Positions 42,686 to 50,294 of a stretch of 64,000 nucleotides of DNA are shown here, piece after piece. Positions within the stretch are counted from its first letter, which is position 1; each line of letters opens with the position of its first letter. This stretch comes from Kitasatospora mediocidica KCTC 9733 (GTDB lineage: Bacteria; Actinomycetota; Actinomycetes; Streptomycetales; Streptomycetaceae). The notes under the pieces are model-generated. The model ran no database searches and was not told where the DNA came from. It saw only the letters and a list, made by a program, of their open reading frames with translations. A program made the position numbers and the translations under genes. Location: the NCBI RefSeq assembly GCF_000744225.1, contig NZ_JQLN01000005.1, positions 1,697,001 to 1,761,000 on the forward strand. The letters run 5' to 3'.

Positions 42686-43898
42686 GCCGGTCCCGCAACT
42701 CGTGCAGCAGGGCGGCGAACTCGGTGATCTCCGCGCTGCTCATGTTGGCGCGCAGCATCAGGCGCAGGCCCGCCTTGCCCCGGGCGATCACCGGGAAGAA
42801 GATCGGGGAGGCGTAGTACCCGTGCTTGAGCAGGCCCTCGGCCAGCCGGACGGTGGCGTCCTCGGAGCCGATGTCGACGAAGCGGATCGGCAGCCAGTCG
42901 CCGCTCAGCGCGGTGGGGACCAGGCGGTCGAAGAGGTCGACGTTCTCCCGCAGCCTGGTCTGCAACTCCTTGAGCTCGCCGGAGCGGTGGATCTCGGCCG
43001 AGGCCAGGACCGCGCCGAGGCCGGCCGTGTTGATCCGCTGCGACCACATCAGCGGGCCACCGTTGCGCAGCGCGGTGTCGCGCCGCTGCTGGGAGCCCTT
43101 GCGGCCCAGGAAGATCGCGCCGCCGGACGCGCCGAACCCCTTGTTGAGCGAAGTGATGATCAGCGTACGGTCGTTGATCCCACCGGCCTTCGCCATCTCC
43201 TCCAGGACCACGCCGCGCCCGTGCTCGCCGACGGTGGAGATTCCGTGCGCCTCGTCGAAGAACAGGAAGAGGCCGTACTTCTCCTGCAGCCGCAGGAGTT
43301 CGGCGACCGGGGCCTGTCCGCCGGTGCTGTAGACGCCGTCGGCCACATAGGCGACCTGGGGGTGCGTGCGGCACAACTCCTCCAGGGCGTCGAGGTCGTT
43401 GTGCGCGATGGTGGTGACCGGGGCCTCGTCGGCGACGTTGGGCTTCATCGCGTTGAGGCAGAAGTGCGCGTTCTTGTCGAAGACCATCAACGGCGGCTGG
43501 TCGTCGGTGAAGAGGCCGGAGGCGATCAGCGGCAGACTCGCCCAGGCCGCCGCCGCGCAGGAGGCGACGGTGACGGCTTCCACGTCGAACAGCTCGGAGA
43601 GCGCGTCCTCGGCGTCCTTCAGCACGCCGAAGCGGATCCGCATCCGGGAGGTCGAGGTGTTCAACGACCCCTCGGCGAGCACGGCGTCGGCGGCGGCCCG
43701 GACGATCTTCGGGTGGGTGTCGAGACCGAGGTAGGAGTAGGAGGACATGTTCACGAACTCGTGGCCGTCGGCCAGCGATCGGTGGCGTCCGTCGCCGAGT
43801 CCGGCCGCGATGATGTCGAACATCCCGGCCTTGGTGGTGACCTCCCAGAAGTCGTGGCTGATCCGGGCCGACTTCTTGATGTTCATGTAGGAATGCAC
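42678..43898 (-). CDS. Alpha-oxoamine synthase family PLP enzyme
   Basis: The 406-residue fold-type I PLP enzyme of the AONS/KBL/ALAS/CqsA family has NMSSYSYLGLDTHP at the start, the cofactor motif FFDEAHGISTVGEHGRG near residue 214, and the Schiff-base lysine in TSLNKGFGASGG near 252. Such enzymes condense an amino acid with an acyl-CoA and release CO2 to give an alpha-aminoketone. There are no biotin or haem genes nearby, so a signal (CqsA-like) or specialised metabolite is likely. The GTG at 43898 has AGGAG at 7 nt. It lies 85 nt after the dehydrogenase gene. Confidence 0.82.
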   Translation of the reverse strand: MHSYMNIKKSARISHDFWEVTTKAGMFDIIAAGLGDGRHRSLADGHEFVNMSSYSYLGLDTHPKIVRAAADAVLAEGSLNTSTSRMRIRFGVLKDAEDALSELFDVEAVTVASCAAAAWASLPLIASGLFTDDQPPLMVFDKNAHFCLNAMKPNVADEAPVTTIAHNDLDALEELCRTHPQVAYVADGVYSTGGQAPVAELLRLQEKYGLFLFFDEAHGISTVGEHGRGVVLEEMAKAGGINDRTLIITSLNKGFGASGGAIFLGRKGSQQRRDTALRNGGPLMWSQRINTAGLGAVLASAEIHRSGELKELQTRLRENVDLFDRLVPTALSGDWLPIRFVDIGSEDATVRLAEGLLKHGYYASPIFFPVIARGKAGLRLMLRANMSSAEITEFAALLHELRDRHV

Positions 43899-43983
43899 GC
43901 CGAAGCTCCTGCGGGTGAGGGTGGTGGGGAGAGCTGGACCGGGGCGGCTACCTGTGGTTGGCCGTCCGGCTGCGGGTGGCCGG

Positions 43984-44862
43984 CTACGCGTACTCGTAGA
44001 AGCCGCGGCCGGACTTGCGGCCCAGGAGGCCGGATTCGACCATCCGGGAGAGCAGCGGCGGCGGGGTGTACAGCGGCTCCTTGAACTCGCCGTACAGCGC
44101 GTCGGCCGCGGCGGCGACCACGTCGAGCCCGATCAGGTCGCACAGCCGCAGCGGTCCCATCGGGTGTCCGCAGCCCAGTTCCATGCCCTGGTCGACGAGT
44201 TCGGCCGAGGAGAAGCCCGACTCCACCATCCTGACGGCGGCCAGCAGGTACGGGACCAGCAGCGCGTTCACGGTGAAGCCGCTGCGGTCCCGGGTGGGCA
44301 GCGGCTGCCTGCCCAGCGTGTCGGCGACGAACGACTCGACGCGGCGGTTGACGCCCTCGTCGGTCAGCAGCGTCGGAACCAGCTCCACCAGCGGCATCGA
44401 GACGACCGGGTTGAAGAAGTGGATCCCGATCACTCGCTGCGGGCGGGTGGTGGCGCGGGCCAGCCGGGTGATGGTGATGGCCGACGTGGTCGAGGCCAGG
44501 ATCGCGTCCGGCTCGACGACCTTGTCCAGGGTGGCGAACAGGTCGAGCTTGATCGACTCGTCCTCCGGGACGGCCTCGATCACGAGCTGCCGGTCGCCGA
44601 GGTCGGCCAGGTCGGTGGTGAGCGAGATCCGGGCCAGCGCGGCGTCCCGCTCGTCCTCGGTGATCTTCTGCTTGGCGACCCGGCGGTTCAGCGAGGCGGC
44701 GATCCGCTGCGGCGCGGAGGTCAGCGAGGACTCCCGGGACACCGCCAGCCGGACGTCCAGCCCGCGCAGCGCGCACAGCTCGACGATGCCGGCGCCCATC
44801 GCGCCGGAGCCGACCACGCCGACGCGCTCGACGCGCTCGATGCGCCGAGCGGGCCCGTGCAT
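43984..44862 (-). CDS. 3-hydroxyacyl-CoA dehydrogenase
   Basis: The 292-residue protein has the NAD motif GVVGSGAMGAG (about residues 15-25), LVIEAVPEDESIKLDLFATLD, and IGIHFFNPVVSMPLVELVP with catalytic His. The C-terminal dimer domain ends in GLLGRKSGRGFYEY, as in 3-hydroxybutyryl-CoA dehydrogenases. It interconverts 3-hydroxyacyl- and 3-oxoacyl-CoA. As the first gene of the operon it may prepare the acyl-CoA used by the oxoamine synthase. The ATG at 44862 has a weak ribosome-binding site. The promoter region holds paired palindromes. Confidence 0.9.
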   Translation of the reverse strand: MHGPARRIERVERVGVVGSGAMGAGIVELCALRGLDVRLAVSRESSLTSAPQRIAASLNRRVAKQKITEDERDAALARISLTTDLADLGDRQLVIEAVPEDESIKLDLFATLDKVVEPDAILASTTSAITITRLARATTRPQRVIGIHFFNPVVSMPLVELVPTLLTDEGVNRRVESFVADTLGRQPLPTRDRSGFTVNALLVPYLLAAVRMVESGFSSAELVDQGMELGCGHPMGPLRLCDLIGLDVVAAAADALYGEFKEPLYTPPPLLSRMVESGLLGRKSGRGFYEYA

Positions 44863-45024
44863 TTCGGATCCGGTGGCGTCGGCCGGGAAATCATTAGTGT
44901 TCCCGATTGTCTTCGGTGGATTCGTGAATGCGTACAACGTGCGCTCTCCGGAGTCTCTCGCCACAGGACGGCAGACGGCGTCCTGGCAGGGCGAAAGACT
45001 TCCAACGCGTTGTCTCGGCTGTCA

Positions 45025-45045
45025 ACCGGCAATTATTTGCCGACC
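45025..45045. promoter_or_regulatory. Operator-like palindrome, copy 1
   Basis: The core CGGCAA-TTAT-TTGCCG is a perfect inverted repeat. The 21-nt site matches copy 2 at 17 of 21 positions (shared ACCGG, AA, TATTTGCCG elements). Confidence 0.6.
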
Positions 45046-45078
45046 CCGGAATCCAGGTGGAATCCGGCGATCGGGCGG

Positions 45079-45099
45079 ACCGGAAAATATTTGCCGGTC
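45079..45099. promoter_or_regulatory. Operator-like palindrome, copy 2
   Basis: GACCGG (45078-45083) and CCGGTC (45094-45099) flank AAAATATTTG. The site lies 54 nt from copy 1, about five helical turns, so both could be bound on the same face by the adjacent XRE regulator. Confidence 0.6.
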
Positions 45100-45187
45100 G
45101 GCGGGTATTGAACCCGGGGCGCGTCGGCGTGTATTCAATAGGGAGCAGGGCAACCGGCCGGGCCGGAGCGCTGACTCAGGTGCCGGC

Positions 45188-46039
45188 TCAGGTGATGACG
45201 ACGAAGCGCAGGTTCTGTCGGCCGGCCGGAATCAGGACCTGGGTGACCACATCGACGACATCGGGGGAGACGTGCGGCAGGCGCAGGCGGAAACTGTGAC
45301 CGTCGCGGTTGGCGACGACGCAGAGCCGTTCCGCCCAGAGCTCCCGGCAGAGCGGGTCCCGCAGCACGTCCTGGAGCAGGGTGACCAGCCCGGCGTCGTT
45401 CGGGTGCTGGGCCAGCGCGAAGCGGATCATCGCCAGGTACATCCGCGCGTGCCGGGGCCAGTCGACCAGCTGCTCGCGGGCCTCGGGCAGGGTCAGGCCC
45501 CAGCGGATCAGGTTGGCGTCCGGGGTGAGGACCCACGGGAACCACTCGGCCATCGCCCGGTTGTGGCCCACGATGTCCCAGGAGCTGTTGGTCAGGTAGG
45601 CCGGCCTGGGCATCTGCCGGTCGAGGAGCTCCCGCAGCGGGCCGAGGCCGCAGGCGTCGTCGGGCTTCGACAGGGCGGCGTACGGGGTCCCGCCCAGGGC
45701 GTAGAGGTAGAGCGTCGCGCGTTCGTCCGCGTCGAGCAGCAGGGAGTCCCCGAGGAGGGCCAGCACCCGTGGGTCCAGGCGCGCGGTCGCGCCGCGCTCC
45801 AGGTCGCGGTACCACCGCTCGCTCATGCCGACCCGGTTGGCCAGCTCCACCTGCGGGAGGGGCTTGCCGAGTCCGAGCCGCTCGCCGGCGCGGGTGCGCC
45901 AGCTGCGCAGCAGGCCGGCGAGTCCGGGCAGCGGAGGGAGTCCGGGCAGATCGGGGAGCCCGGGGAGTTCTCCGGTGGCGGACGAGTCGGCCGTCGACGG
46001 GTCGTGACTGAGGCCGACAATGATTTCCTCGTGCGCCAT
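45188..46039 (-). CDS. XRE family regulator with MmyB-like ligand domain
   Basis: The 283-residue protein has a Pro/Leu/Gly-rich N-terminal stretch, a helix-turn-helix (LLRSWRTRAGERLGLGKPLPQVELANRVGMSERWYRDLERG in pieces, about residues 40-85), and a C-terminal MmyB-like domain (ALGGTPYAAL, PAYLTNSSWDIVGHNRAMAEWFP, DWPRHARMYLAMIRF). MmyB-type regulators control antibiotic genes and may sense small lipids or acyl groups. It is encoded just upstream of the oxoamine synthase operon in the same direction and is the natural candidate to bind the paired palindromes. The ATG at 46039 has GGAGA upstream. Confidence 0.88.
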   Translation of the reverse strand: MAHEEIIVGLSHDPSTADSSATGELPGLPDLPGLPPLPGLAGLLRSWRTRAGERLGLGKPLPQVELANRVGMSERWYRDLERGATARLDPRVLALLGDSLLLDADERATLYLYALGGTPYAALSKPDDACGLGPLRELLDRQMPRPAYLTNSSWDIVGHNRAMAEWFPWVLTPDANLIRWGLTLPEAREQLVDWPRHARMYLAMIRFALAQHPNDAGLVTLLQDVLRDPLCRELWAERLCVVANRDGHSFRLRLPHVSPDVVDVVTQVLIPAGRQNLRFVVIT

Positions 46040-46245
46040 CGACACGTTTCTCCGGTCTATTACGGGACAGGTCGACCGCGACTGTGTGGTGTGTGCCACA
46101 TTCGTACAGCCTGATTCGGAGCCGCCCGGAGATCGGTCACCCCCCGGCATTCCCCTATTCCGATGTTACCCCGATCGTCCGAGGGCGACCGGGGTGGGTC
46201 CGGCTTGTCCGTAAGCGCCTGACAGGGCCCGGGCCCGTGCAGGCC

Positions 46246-46725
46246 CTACCGGCCTTCGTAGGCCTTCTGGAGTGCGGCGATGTCGAACTTGGTCATCGAC
46301 ATCATCGCCTCGGTGGCCCGCTTCGCCTTCTCCGGGTCAGCGTCACTGATCATGTCGATGAGCACGGTGGGGACGACCTGCCAGCACAGCCCGTACTTGT
46401 CCTTCAGCCAGCCGCAGGCCACCTCACTGCCGCCCGCGGTGAGCCGGCTCCAGTAGTAGTCCACCTCGCCCTGGTCGGCGCACGGGATCTGGAACGAGAC
46501 GGACTCGTTGAAGGTGAACTGCGACCCGCCGTTCAGCCCGACGAACTTCTGGCCGTTGAGCTCGAACTCGACGGTCAGCACGCTGCCGGCGGGGCCGGGG
46601 CCGGCCTCGGTGGTTCGCACGGTCCGGCCGAGCCGGGAGTCCTTGAAAATCGAGGTGTAGTGGTTCGCGGCCTCCTCGGCCTGTCCGTCGAACCACAGGC
46701 AGGTGGTGAATCCCTTGTCGGTCAT
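46246..46725 (-). CDS. VOC superfamily (PhnB-like) protein
   Basis: The 159-residue protein begins MTDKGFTTCLWFDGQAEEAANHY and contains GPAGSVLTVEFELNGQKF, WKDKYGLCWQ-type (WLKDKYGLCWQVVP) and EKAKRATEAMMSMTKFDI. These are hallmarks of the PhnB/3-demethylubiquinone methyltransferase-like VOC group. Most members have no assigned reaction. It appears monocistronic; no link to its neighbours is visible. Confidence 0.85.
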   Translation of the reverse strand: MTDKGFTTCLWFDGQAEEAANHYTSIFKDSRLGRTVRTTEAGPGPAGSVLTVEFELNGQKFVGLNGGSQFTFNESVSFQIPCADQGEVDYYWSRLTAGGSEVACGWLKDKYGLCWQVVPTVLIDMISDADPEKAKRATEAMMSMTKFDIAALQKAYEGR

Positions 46726-46884
46726 CGGTGCCTCCGTGTCGGTGAGTTGCTCACTCGTACCGACCGCCTGCGCGGCGCAAACGCCCGGACGGCCGACCGG
46801 ACGGCGATCCGCCCGTTCGGCGCAGGTCGGCGTCTGGTCGGCGTCCGGTCGGCGTGGGGCGGGCCATGGGCGGCGCGGCGGGGC

Positions 46885-47661
46885 TCAGCTCAGCTGGAGG
46901 CGGTCGGTCAGCCCGGCCGCGGTGAAGGCGTCCAGCAGCTCGGTGCGGCCCTCGCTGAAGTGGGCCCAGCTGTCGAAGTGGGCGGGGACGACCTTGCGCG
47001 CGCCGAGGATCACGGCGGCCTCGGCGGCCTGGGCGCTGTCGAGGGTGAGCAGTGCGCCGTCGAAGAGCTTGGTGCGGGCCGCTCCGGCGAAGAGGACGGC
47101 GGTGTCCACCGGGCCGAACCGCTCGGCGACCTGCTCGACGAGGGCGAGTGAGGCGTTGTCGCCGCTGACGTAGACGGTGGGCAGGTCGGGGGCGGTCAGC
47201 ACGAAGCCGACCACCTCGCCGCTGATCGGTTCGCAGCCCTCCGGTCCGTGCAGGGCGGGGGCGGCCGTCACGGTGAGCACGCCGCCGTCGGGACGGCCCA
47301 GCTCGACCGACTCCCAGGGCGCGAGGCCGCGGGCGGTGCCGCCGAGGCGGTCCGCGCCGCCGCGCGTGGTGAGGACGAGGGGGACGGTCGCCAGCAGGGC
47401 GCGGCCGGAGTGGTCGAGGTTGTCCGCGTGCTCGTCGTGCGAGAGCAGCACCGCGTCGATCGGGCCGAGCTCGGCGGGGTCGACGGTGGAGGGCGCGGTC
47501 TTGGTGAGGACGCTGCCGCCGGCGCGCCGGTACTCGCCGGGGGCGTCGAAGGCGGGGTCGGTGAGGAGCCTGAGGCCGCCGACCTCGATGAGGGTGGTCG
47601 GTCCGCCGAAGACGCGGACGGTGATCTGCTCGTTGGTCGCGGTCGCGCTGGTACCGGTCAT
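46885..47661 (-). CDS. MBL-fold metallo-hydrolase (UlaG-like)
   Basis: The 258-residue protein has the UlaG-like layout: VRVFGGPTTLIEVGGLRLLTDPAFD, the metal motif LLSHDEHADNLDHSG, TAAPALHGPEG and VVPAHFDSWAHFSEG. It should hydrolyse an ester, lactone or similar bond using bound metal; the substrate is unknown. It is divergent from a CGNR-type regulator gene, with a perfect 12-bp inverted repeat between them, so the regulator probably controls it. Confidence 0.87.
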   Translation of the reverse strand: MTGTSATATNEQITVRVFGGPTTLIEVGGLRLLTDPAFDAPGEYRRAGGSVLTKTAPSTVDPAELGPIDAVLLSHDEHADNLDHSGRALLATVPLVLTTRGGADRLGGTARGLAPWESVELGRPDGGVLTVTAAPALHGPEGCEPISGEVVGFVLTAPDLPTVYVSGDNASLALVEQVAERFGPVDTAVLFAGAARTKLFDGALLTLDSAQAAEAAVILGARKVVPAHFDSWAHFSEGRTELLDAFTAAGLTDRLQLS

Positions 47662-47687
47662 GAGAACACCTCACGGTTAAGTCGGCT

Positions 47688-47727
47688 GTTTGCCGTGAGG
47701 GAAAGCTATCCAACTCTCACGGCAAAC
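47688..47727. promoter_or_regulatory. Perfect inverted repeat between divergent MBL and CGNR genes
   Basis: GTTTGCCGTGAG (47688-47699) and CTCACGGCAAAC (47716-47727) are perfect 12-bp complements with a 16-nt spacer. A third half-site, CTCACGG, starts at 47670 near the MBL start codon. This is a strong operator candidate. Confidence 0.7.
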
Positions 47728-47740
47728 CGCAAGGTCTAAC

Positions 47741-48367
47741 ATGAGAGCCATGAAGGAGACCGTGCCCGTGACCGACGCACCCGCTCACCTCGCTCCGCCG
47801 CCCGCGCCGGGGGCCGAGCGCCACCCCGCGCTCGACTTCGCCAACAGCGCCCTCGTGCTGCCCAGTGGTGGCCTCGACCTGCTGGGCTCGCCGGATTCGG
47901 CGGCGCAGTGGCTGGTCGAGCGGGGTCTCGCGCCGGCCGACGCCCGCCTGCAGGAGGTGTGCGCGGGGCGGCTGCGCGACTTCCGTCAGCAGGTGAGAGC
48001 ACTGCTCGTGTCGCGGATCACTGCTCTCCCGGCGCCACCCGAGGCCCTGACCGCCGTCAACGAGGCGCTGACCAGCGTCCCTTCGGCTCCCCTGCTGCGC
48101 TGGGACGAGGCCCAGGGCCTGCACCGCGCCCAGCCGCACCCCACCGACCGCCTCGTCGACCACGCCCTCGCGGTCCTCGCCGCCGATGCCGCCGACCTGC
48201 TCACCGGCCCCGACGCCGAACGCCTCGCCACCTGCGGCTCCGCCCCCTGCACCCGCCACCTGCTGCGCACCCACGCCGCTCGCCACTGGTGCTCGGTCCG
48301 CTGCGGCGACCGCGCCCGCGCGGCCCGCGCCTACGCCCGCCGCACCGCCCAGCCGAAGACCGCCTGA
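47741..48367 (+). CDS. ABATE/CGNR zinc finger transcriptional regulator
   Basis: The 208-residue (or shorter) protein begins its ABATE domain at HPALDFANS and ends with the CGNR zinc finger. Paired cysteines occur in CGSAPCTRHLL and in HWCSVRCGDRARAARAYA, with Asp replacing the Asn of CGNR. These domains form putative stress-responsive regulators. It is divergent from the MBL gene and probably binds the intervening repeat. The start is unsure: ATG 47741, ATG 47750, or GTG 47768, which has GGAG at 9 nt. Confidence 0.85.
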   Translation: MRAMKETVPVTDAPAHLAPPPAPGAERHPALDFANSALVLPSGGLDLLGSPDSAAQWLVERGLAPADARLQEVCAGRLRDFRQQVRALLVSRITALPAPPEALTAVNEALTSVPSAPLLRWDEAQGLHRAQPHPTDRLVDHALAVLAADAADLLTGPDAERLATCGSAPCTRHLLRTHAARHWCSVRCGDRARAARAYARRTAQPKTA

Positions 48368-48372
48368 GCGGC

Positions 48373-48414
48373 GGACGTCGGGTGTCGGACGTCGGACGTC
48401 GGGTGTCGGGCGTC
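48373..48414. repeat. Six tandem 7-nt repeats
   Basis: Six head-to-tail copies of GG(A/G)(C/T)GTC lie between the convergent CGNR and response regulator genes and reach the regulator's stop codon. Confidence 0.9.
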
Positions 48415-49198
48415 AGGAGCAGGCGTCGCCCGGGGAGACCAGGCCGGTCTCATAGGCGAGGACGACCGCCTGGGCGCGGTCGCGCAGGGTGAGTTTGGCG
48501 AAGATGCGGGCGACGTGGGTCTTCACGGTGGCTTCGCTGAGGGTTAGCCGGCGCGCCAGTTCGGTGTTGGAGAGGCCGCGGCCGAGGAGGGTCAGGACTT
48601 CGAGCTCCCGGGGTGTGAGGGAGGTGAGGTCGCGGTGCACGGCGGGGGCGGGGGCGGGCGGGGTGCTGCTCGGCCGCTGGTCGCCGGCGGCGCTGTGCTG
48701 TCGGTCGCCAGAGGCGCTGCGTTGTTGGTCGCCAGAGGCGCTGCGTTGTTGGTCGCCAGAGGCGAACTTCTCCACGAGGCGGCGGGTGATCGAGGGGGCG
48801 AGGAGGGCGTCACCGGTGGCGACCAGACGGACGGCGGAGGCGAGATGCGCGGCGGTGACGTCCTTGAGCAGGAAGCCGCTCGCGCCCAGGGCCAGGGCGG
48901 CGTAGACGTAGTGGTCGAGGTCGAAGGTGGTCAGCATGATCACCCGGCAGGCGGGCGTCTGCCGCAGGATCTGCCGGGCGGCCTCCAGGCCGTCCATGGT
49001 CGGCATGCGGATGTCCATCAGCACGACGTCCGGCAGGAGCCGGGTCGCCGCCGCCACCGCCTCGACGCCGTCGGCGGCCTCGCCGACCACCTCGATGCCG
49101 CGCGCGGTCAGGATCATGCGGAAGCCGGTGCGGATCAGGGCCTGGTCGTCGGCGATCAGCACGCGGGGTGCGGGCTCGCTGCTCGGCGGGGTGCTCAC
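48413..49198 (-). CDS. NarL/LuxR family response regulator
   Basis: The 261-residue regulator has a receiver domain (VLIADDQALIRTG, phosphorylation Asp in VVLMDIRMPTMDG, LLTTFD-type LTTFDLDHYVYAALALGASGFLLKD). A LuxR helix-turn-helix follows (LTPRELEVLTLLGRGLSNTELARRL, TVKTHVARIFAKL). Between them lies a linker with four 8-residue repeats of the form ASGDQQRS. The GTG at 49198 overlaps the kinase stop (GTGA). With the kinase it probably controls the divergent ABC transporter genes. Confidence 0.93.
   Translation of the reverse strand: MSTPPSSEPAPRVLIADDQALIRTGFRMILTARGIEVVGEAADGVEAVAAATRLLPDVVLMDIRMPTMDGLEAARQILRQTPACRVIMLTTFDLDHYVYAALALGASGFLLKDVTAAHLASAVRLVATGDALLAPSITRRLVEKFASGDQQRSASGDQQRSASGDRQHSAAGDQRPSSTPPAPAPAVHRDLTSLTPRELEVLTLLGRGLSNTELARRLTLSEATVKTHVARIFAKLTLRDRAQAVVLAYETGLVSPGDACS
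48676..48764. repeat. 24-nt tandem repeats in the response regulator linker
   Basis: Three complete 24-nt units and a fourth partial one encode the ASGDQQRS-type linker. Two units are nearly identical at the DNA level, so copy number may vary between strains. Confidence 0.85.
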
Positions 49199-50136
49199 GG
49201 GCGGTCCAGCGGGATGCGGGCGCGGACCCGGTAGCCGCCGCCGAGTCGCCGTCGAGCGTCGAGGTCGCCGCCGTAGACGGCGACCCGCTCCCGCAGGCCC
49301 AGCAGTCCGCGGCCGGTGCCGTTCTTCCGGCCGGGGGCGGACTCCCACGCACCGGAGCCGGTGCCGGTGCCGGTGCCGCTGGCGGTGCCCGAGCCGGTGC
49401 CGGAGAGCACGCTGGGCCCGCTGTTCAGCACCTCCACCCGCAGGTAGCTGTCGGCATAGCGCACCGTCACCTCGGCCTTCCCCCCGTCACCGTGCTTGAG
49501 CGCATTGGTCAGTGCCTCCTGAATGATCCGGTACGCGGTCAGGTCGATCCCCGCCGGGAGCGCGCGCGGCTCCCCGGAGATCCGCACCTCGACGGGCAGT
49601 CCGGCGAAGGCGATGCGGTCGATCAGCGGGCTGAGCCGGCTCAGCCCGGGTTGCGGCGTCAGGCTCGCGCCGCCCGAGCCGCCCGGCTCGTCCAAGCCGT
49701 GCCCGCCGTGCCCGCCCTGCCCGCCGTACGGCCCGTCCGCGCCGTCGGCCGACGGCGCGAGCAGGCCGAGCAGGTGCCGCAGCTCGGTCATCGCGTCCCG
49801 CCCGGCCGTCTCGACGGCCAGCAGCGCCGCCGCCGCCTCCTCGGGCATGCTGGACAGCACCTCGCGGGCAGCCCCGGTCTGCACCACCATCAGGCTGACG
49901 TTGTGCCCGACGATGTCGTGCAACTCCTGGGCGATCCGCGCCCGTTCACCGTCGACGGCGGTGCGGGCCGCGCTCTCGCGCTCCCGTTCGAGGAGCCAGG
50001 CCCGCTCTTCCAGGGCTCGGCGGTGCAGGCGTCGGGCCCGGACGAGGGCCGTGCCCAGCCATCCGCACCCCGCACCCGCCCCACAGGCCGCCGTCGCCAG
50101 CGCCACGATCAGTACGTCCGACTCGGTTCCCCACAC
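49195..50136 (-). CDS. NarL-group sensor histidine kinase
   Basis: The roughly 313-residue kinase has one membrane segment near the N-terminus (VLIVALATAACGAGAGCGWL) and a HisKA_3 dimerisation helix with the phospho-accepting His in AQELHDIVGHNVSLMVVQ. An ATPase domain follows (RIIQEALTNALKHGDGG, GRGLLGLRERVAVYGG). A Gly/Thr/Ser repeat interrupts the ATPase lid. It is shorter than kinases with four to six helices, so it may sense within the membrane or through the ABC partner. I chose the GTG at 50136 (AAGG at 7 nt); upstream ATGs at 50172, 50175 and 50214 are possible. Confidence 0.88.
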   Translation of the reverse strand: MWGTESDVLIVALATAACGAGAGCGWLGTALVRARRLHRRALEERAWLLERERESAARTAVDGERARIAQELHDIVGHNVSLMVVQTGAAREVLSSMPEEAAAALLAVETAGRDAMTELRHLLGLLAPSADGADGPYGGQGGHGGHGLDEPGGSGGASLTPQPGLSRLSPLIDRIAFAGLPVEVRISGEPRALPAGIDLTAYRIIQEALTNALKHGDGGKAEVTVRYADSYLRVEVLNSGPSVLSGTGSGTASGTGTGTGSGAWESAPGRKNGTGRGLLGLRERVAVYGGDLDARRRLGGGYRVRARIPLDRP

Positions 50137-50294
50137 ATGATCACCTTCGCACTCCGGCACGGGTCTTGGCATCATCCGCAGGTCCAACGCGCAGCGCCCG
50201 AAGCGGCCCGGCATACATCTCCGGGATGACGAGGCGGCGCGGATACACCGGTGGAGTGATCCGCAGGTCGCGCCGCCACCCGTAGGTTCCTGCC

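Larger units (their letters stand above)
44863..45187 (-). promoter_or_regulatory. Promoter region of the dehydrogenase-oxoamine synthase operon
   Basis: This 325-nt AT-richer stretch has no supported gene. Besides the paired palindromes at 45025 and 45079 it holds CGGGAA/TTCCCG arms (44884-44905, 10-nt spacer) about 22 nt upstream of the start codon. Confidence 0.55.
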
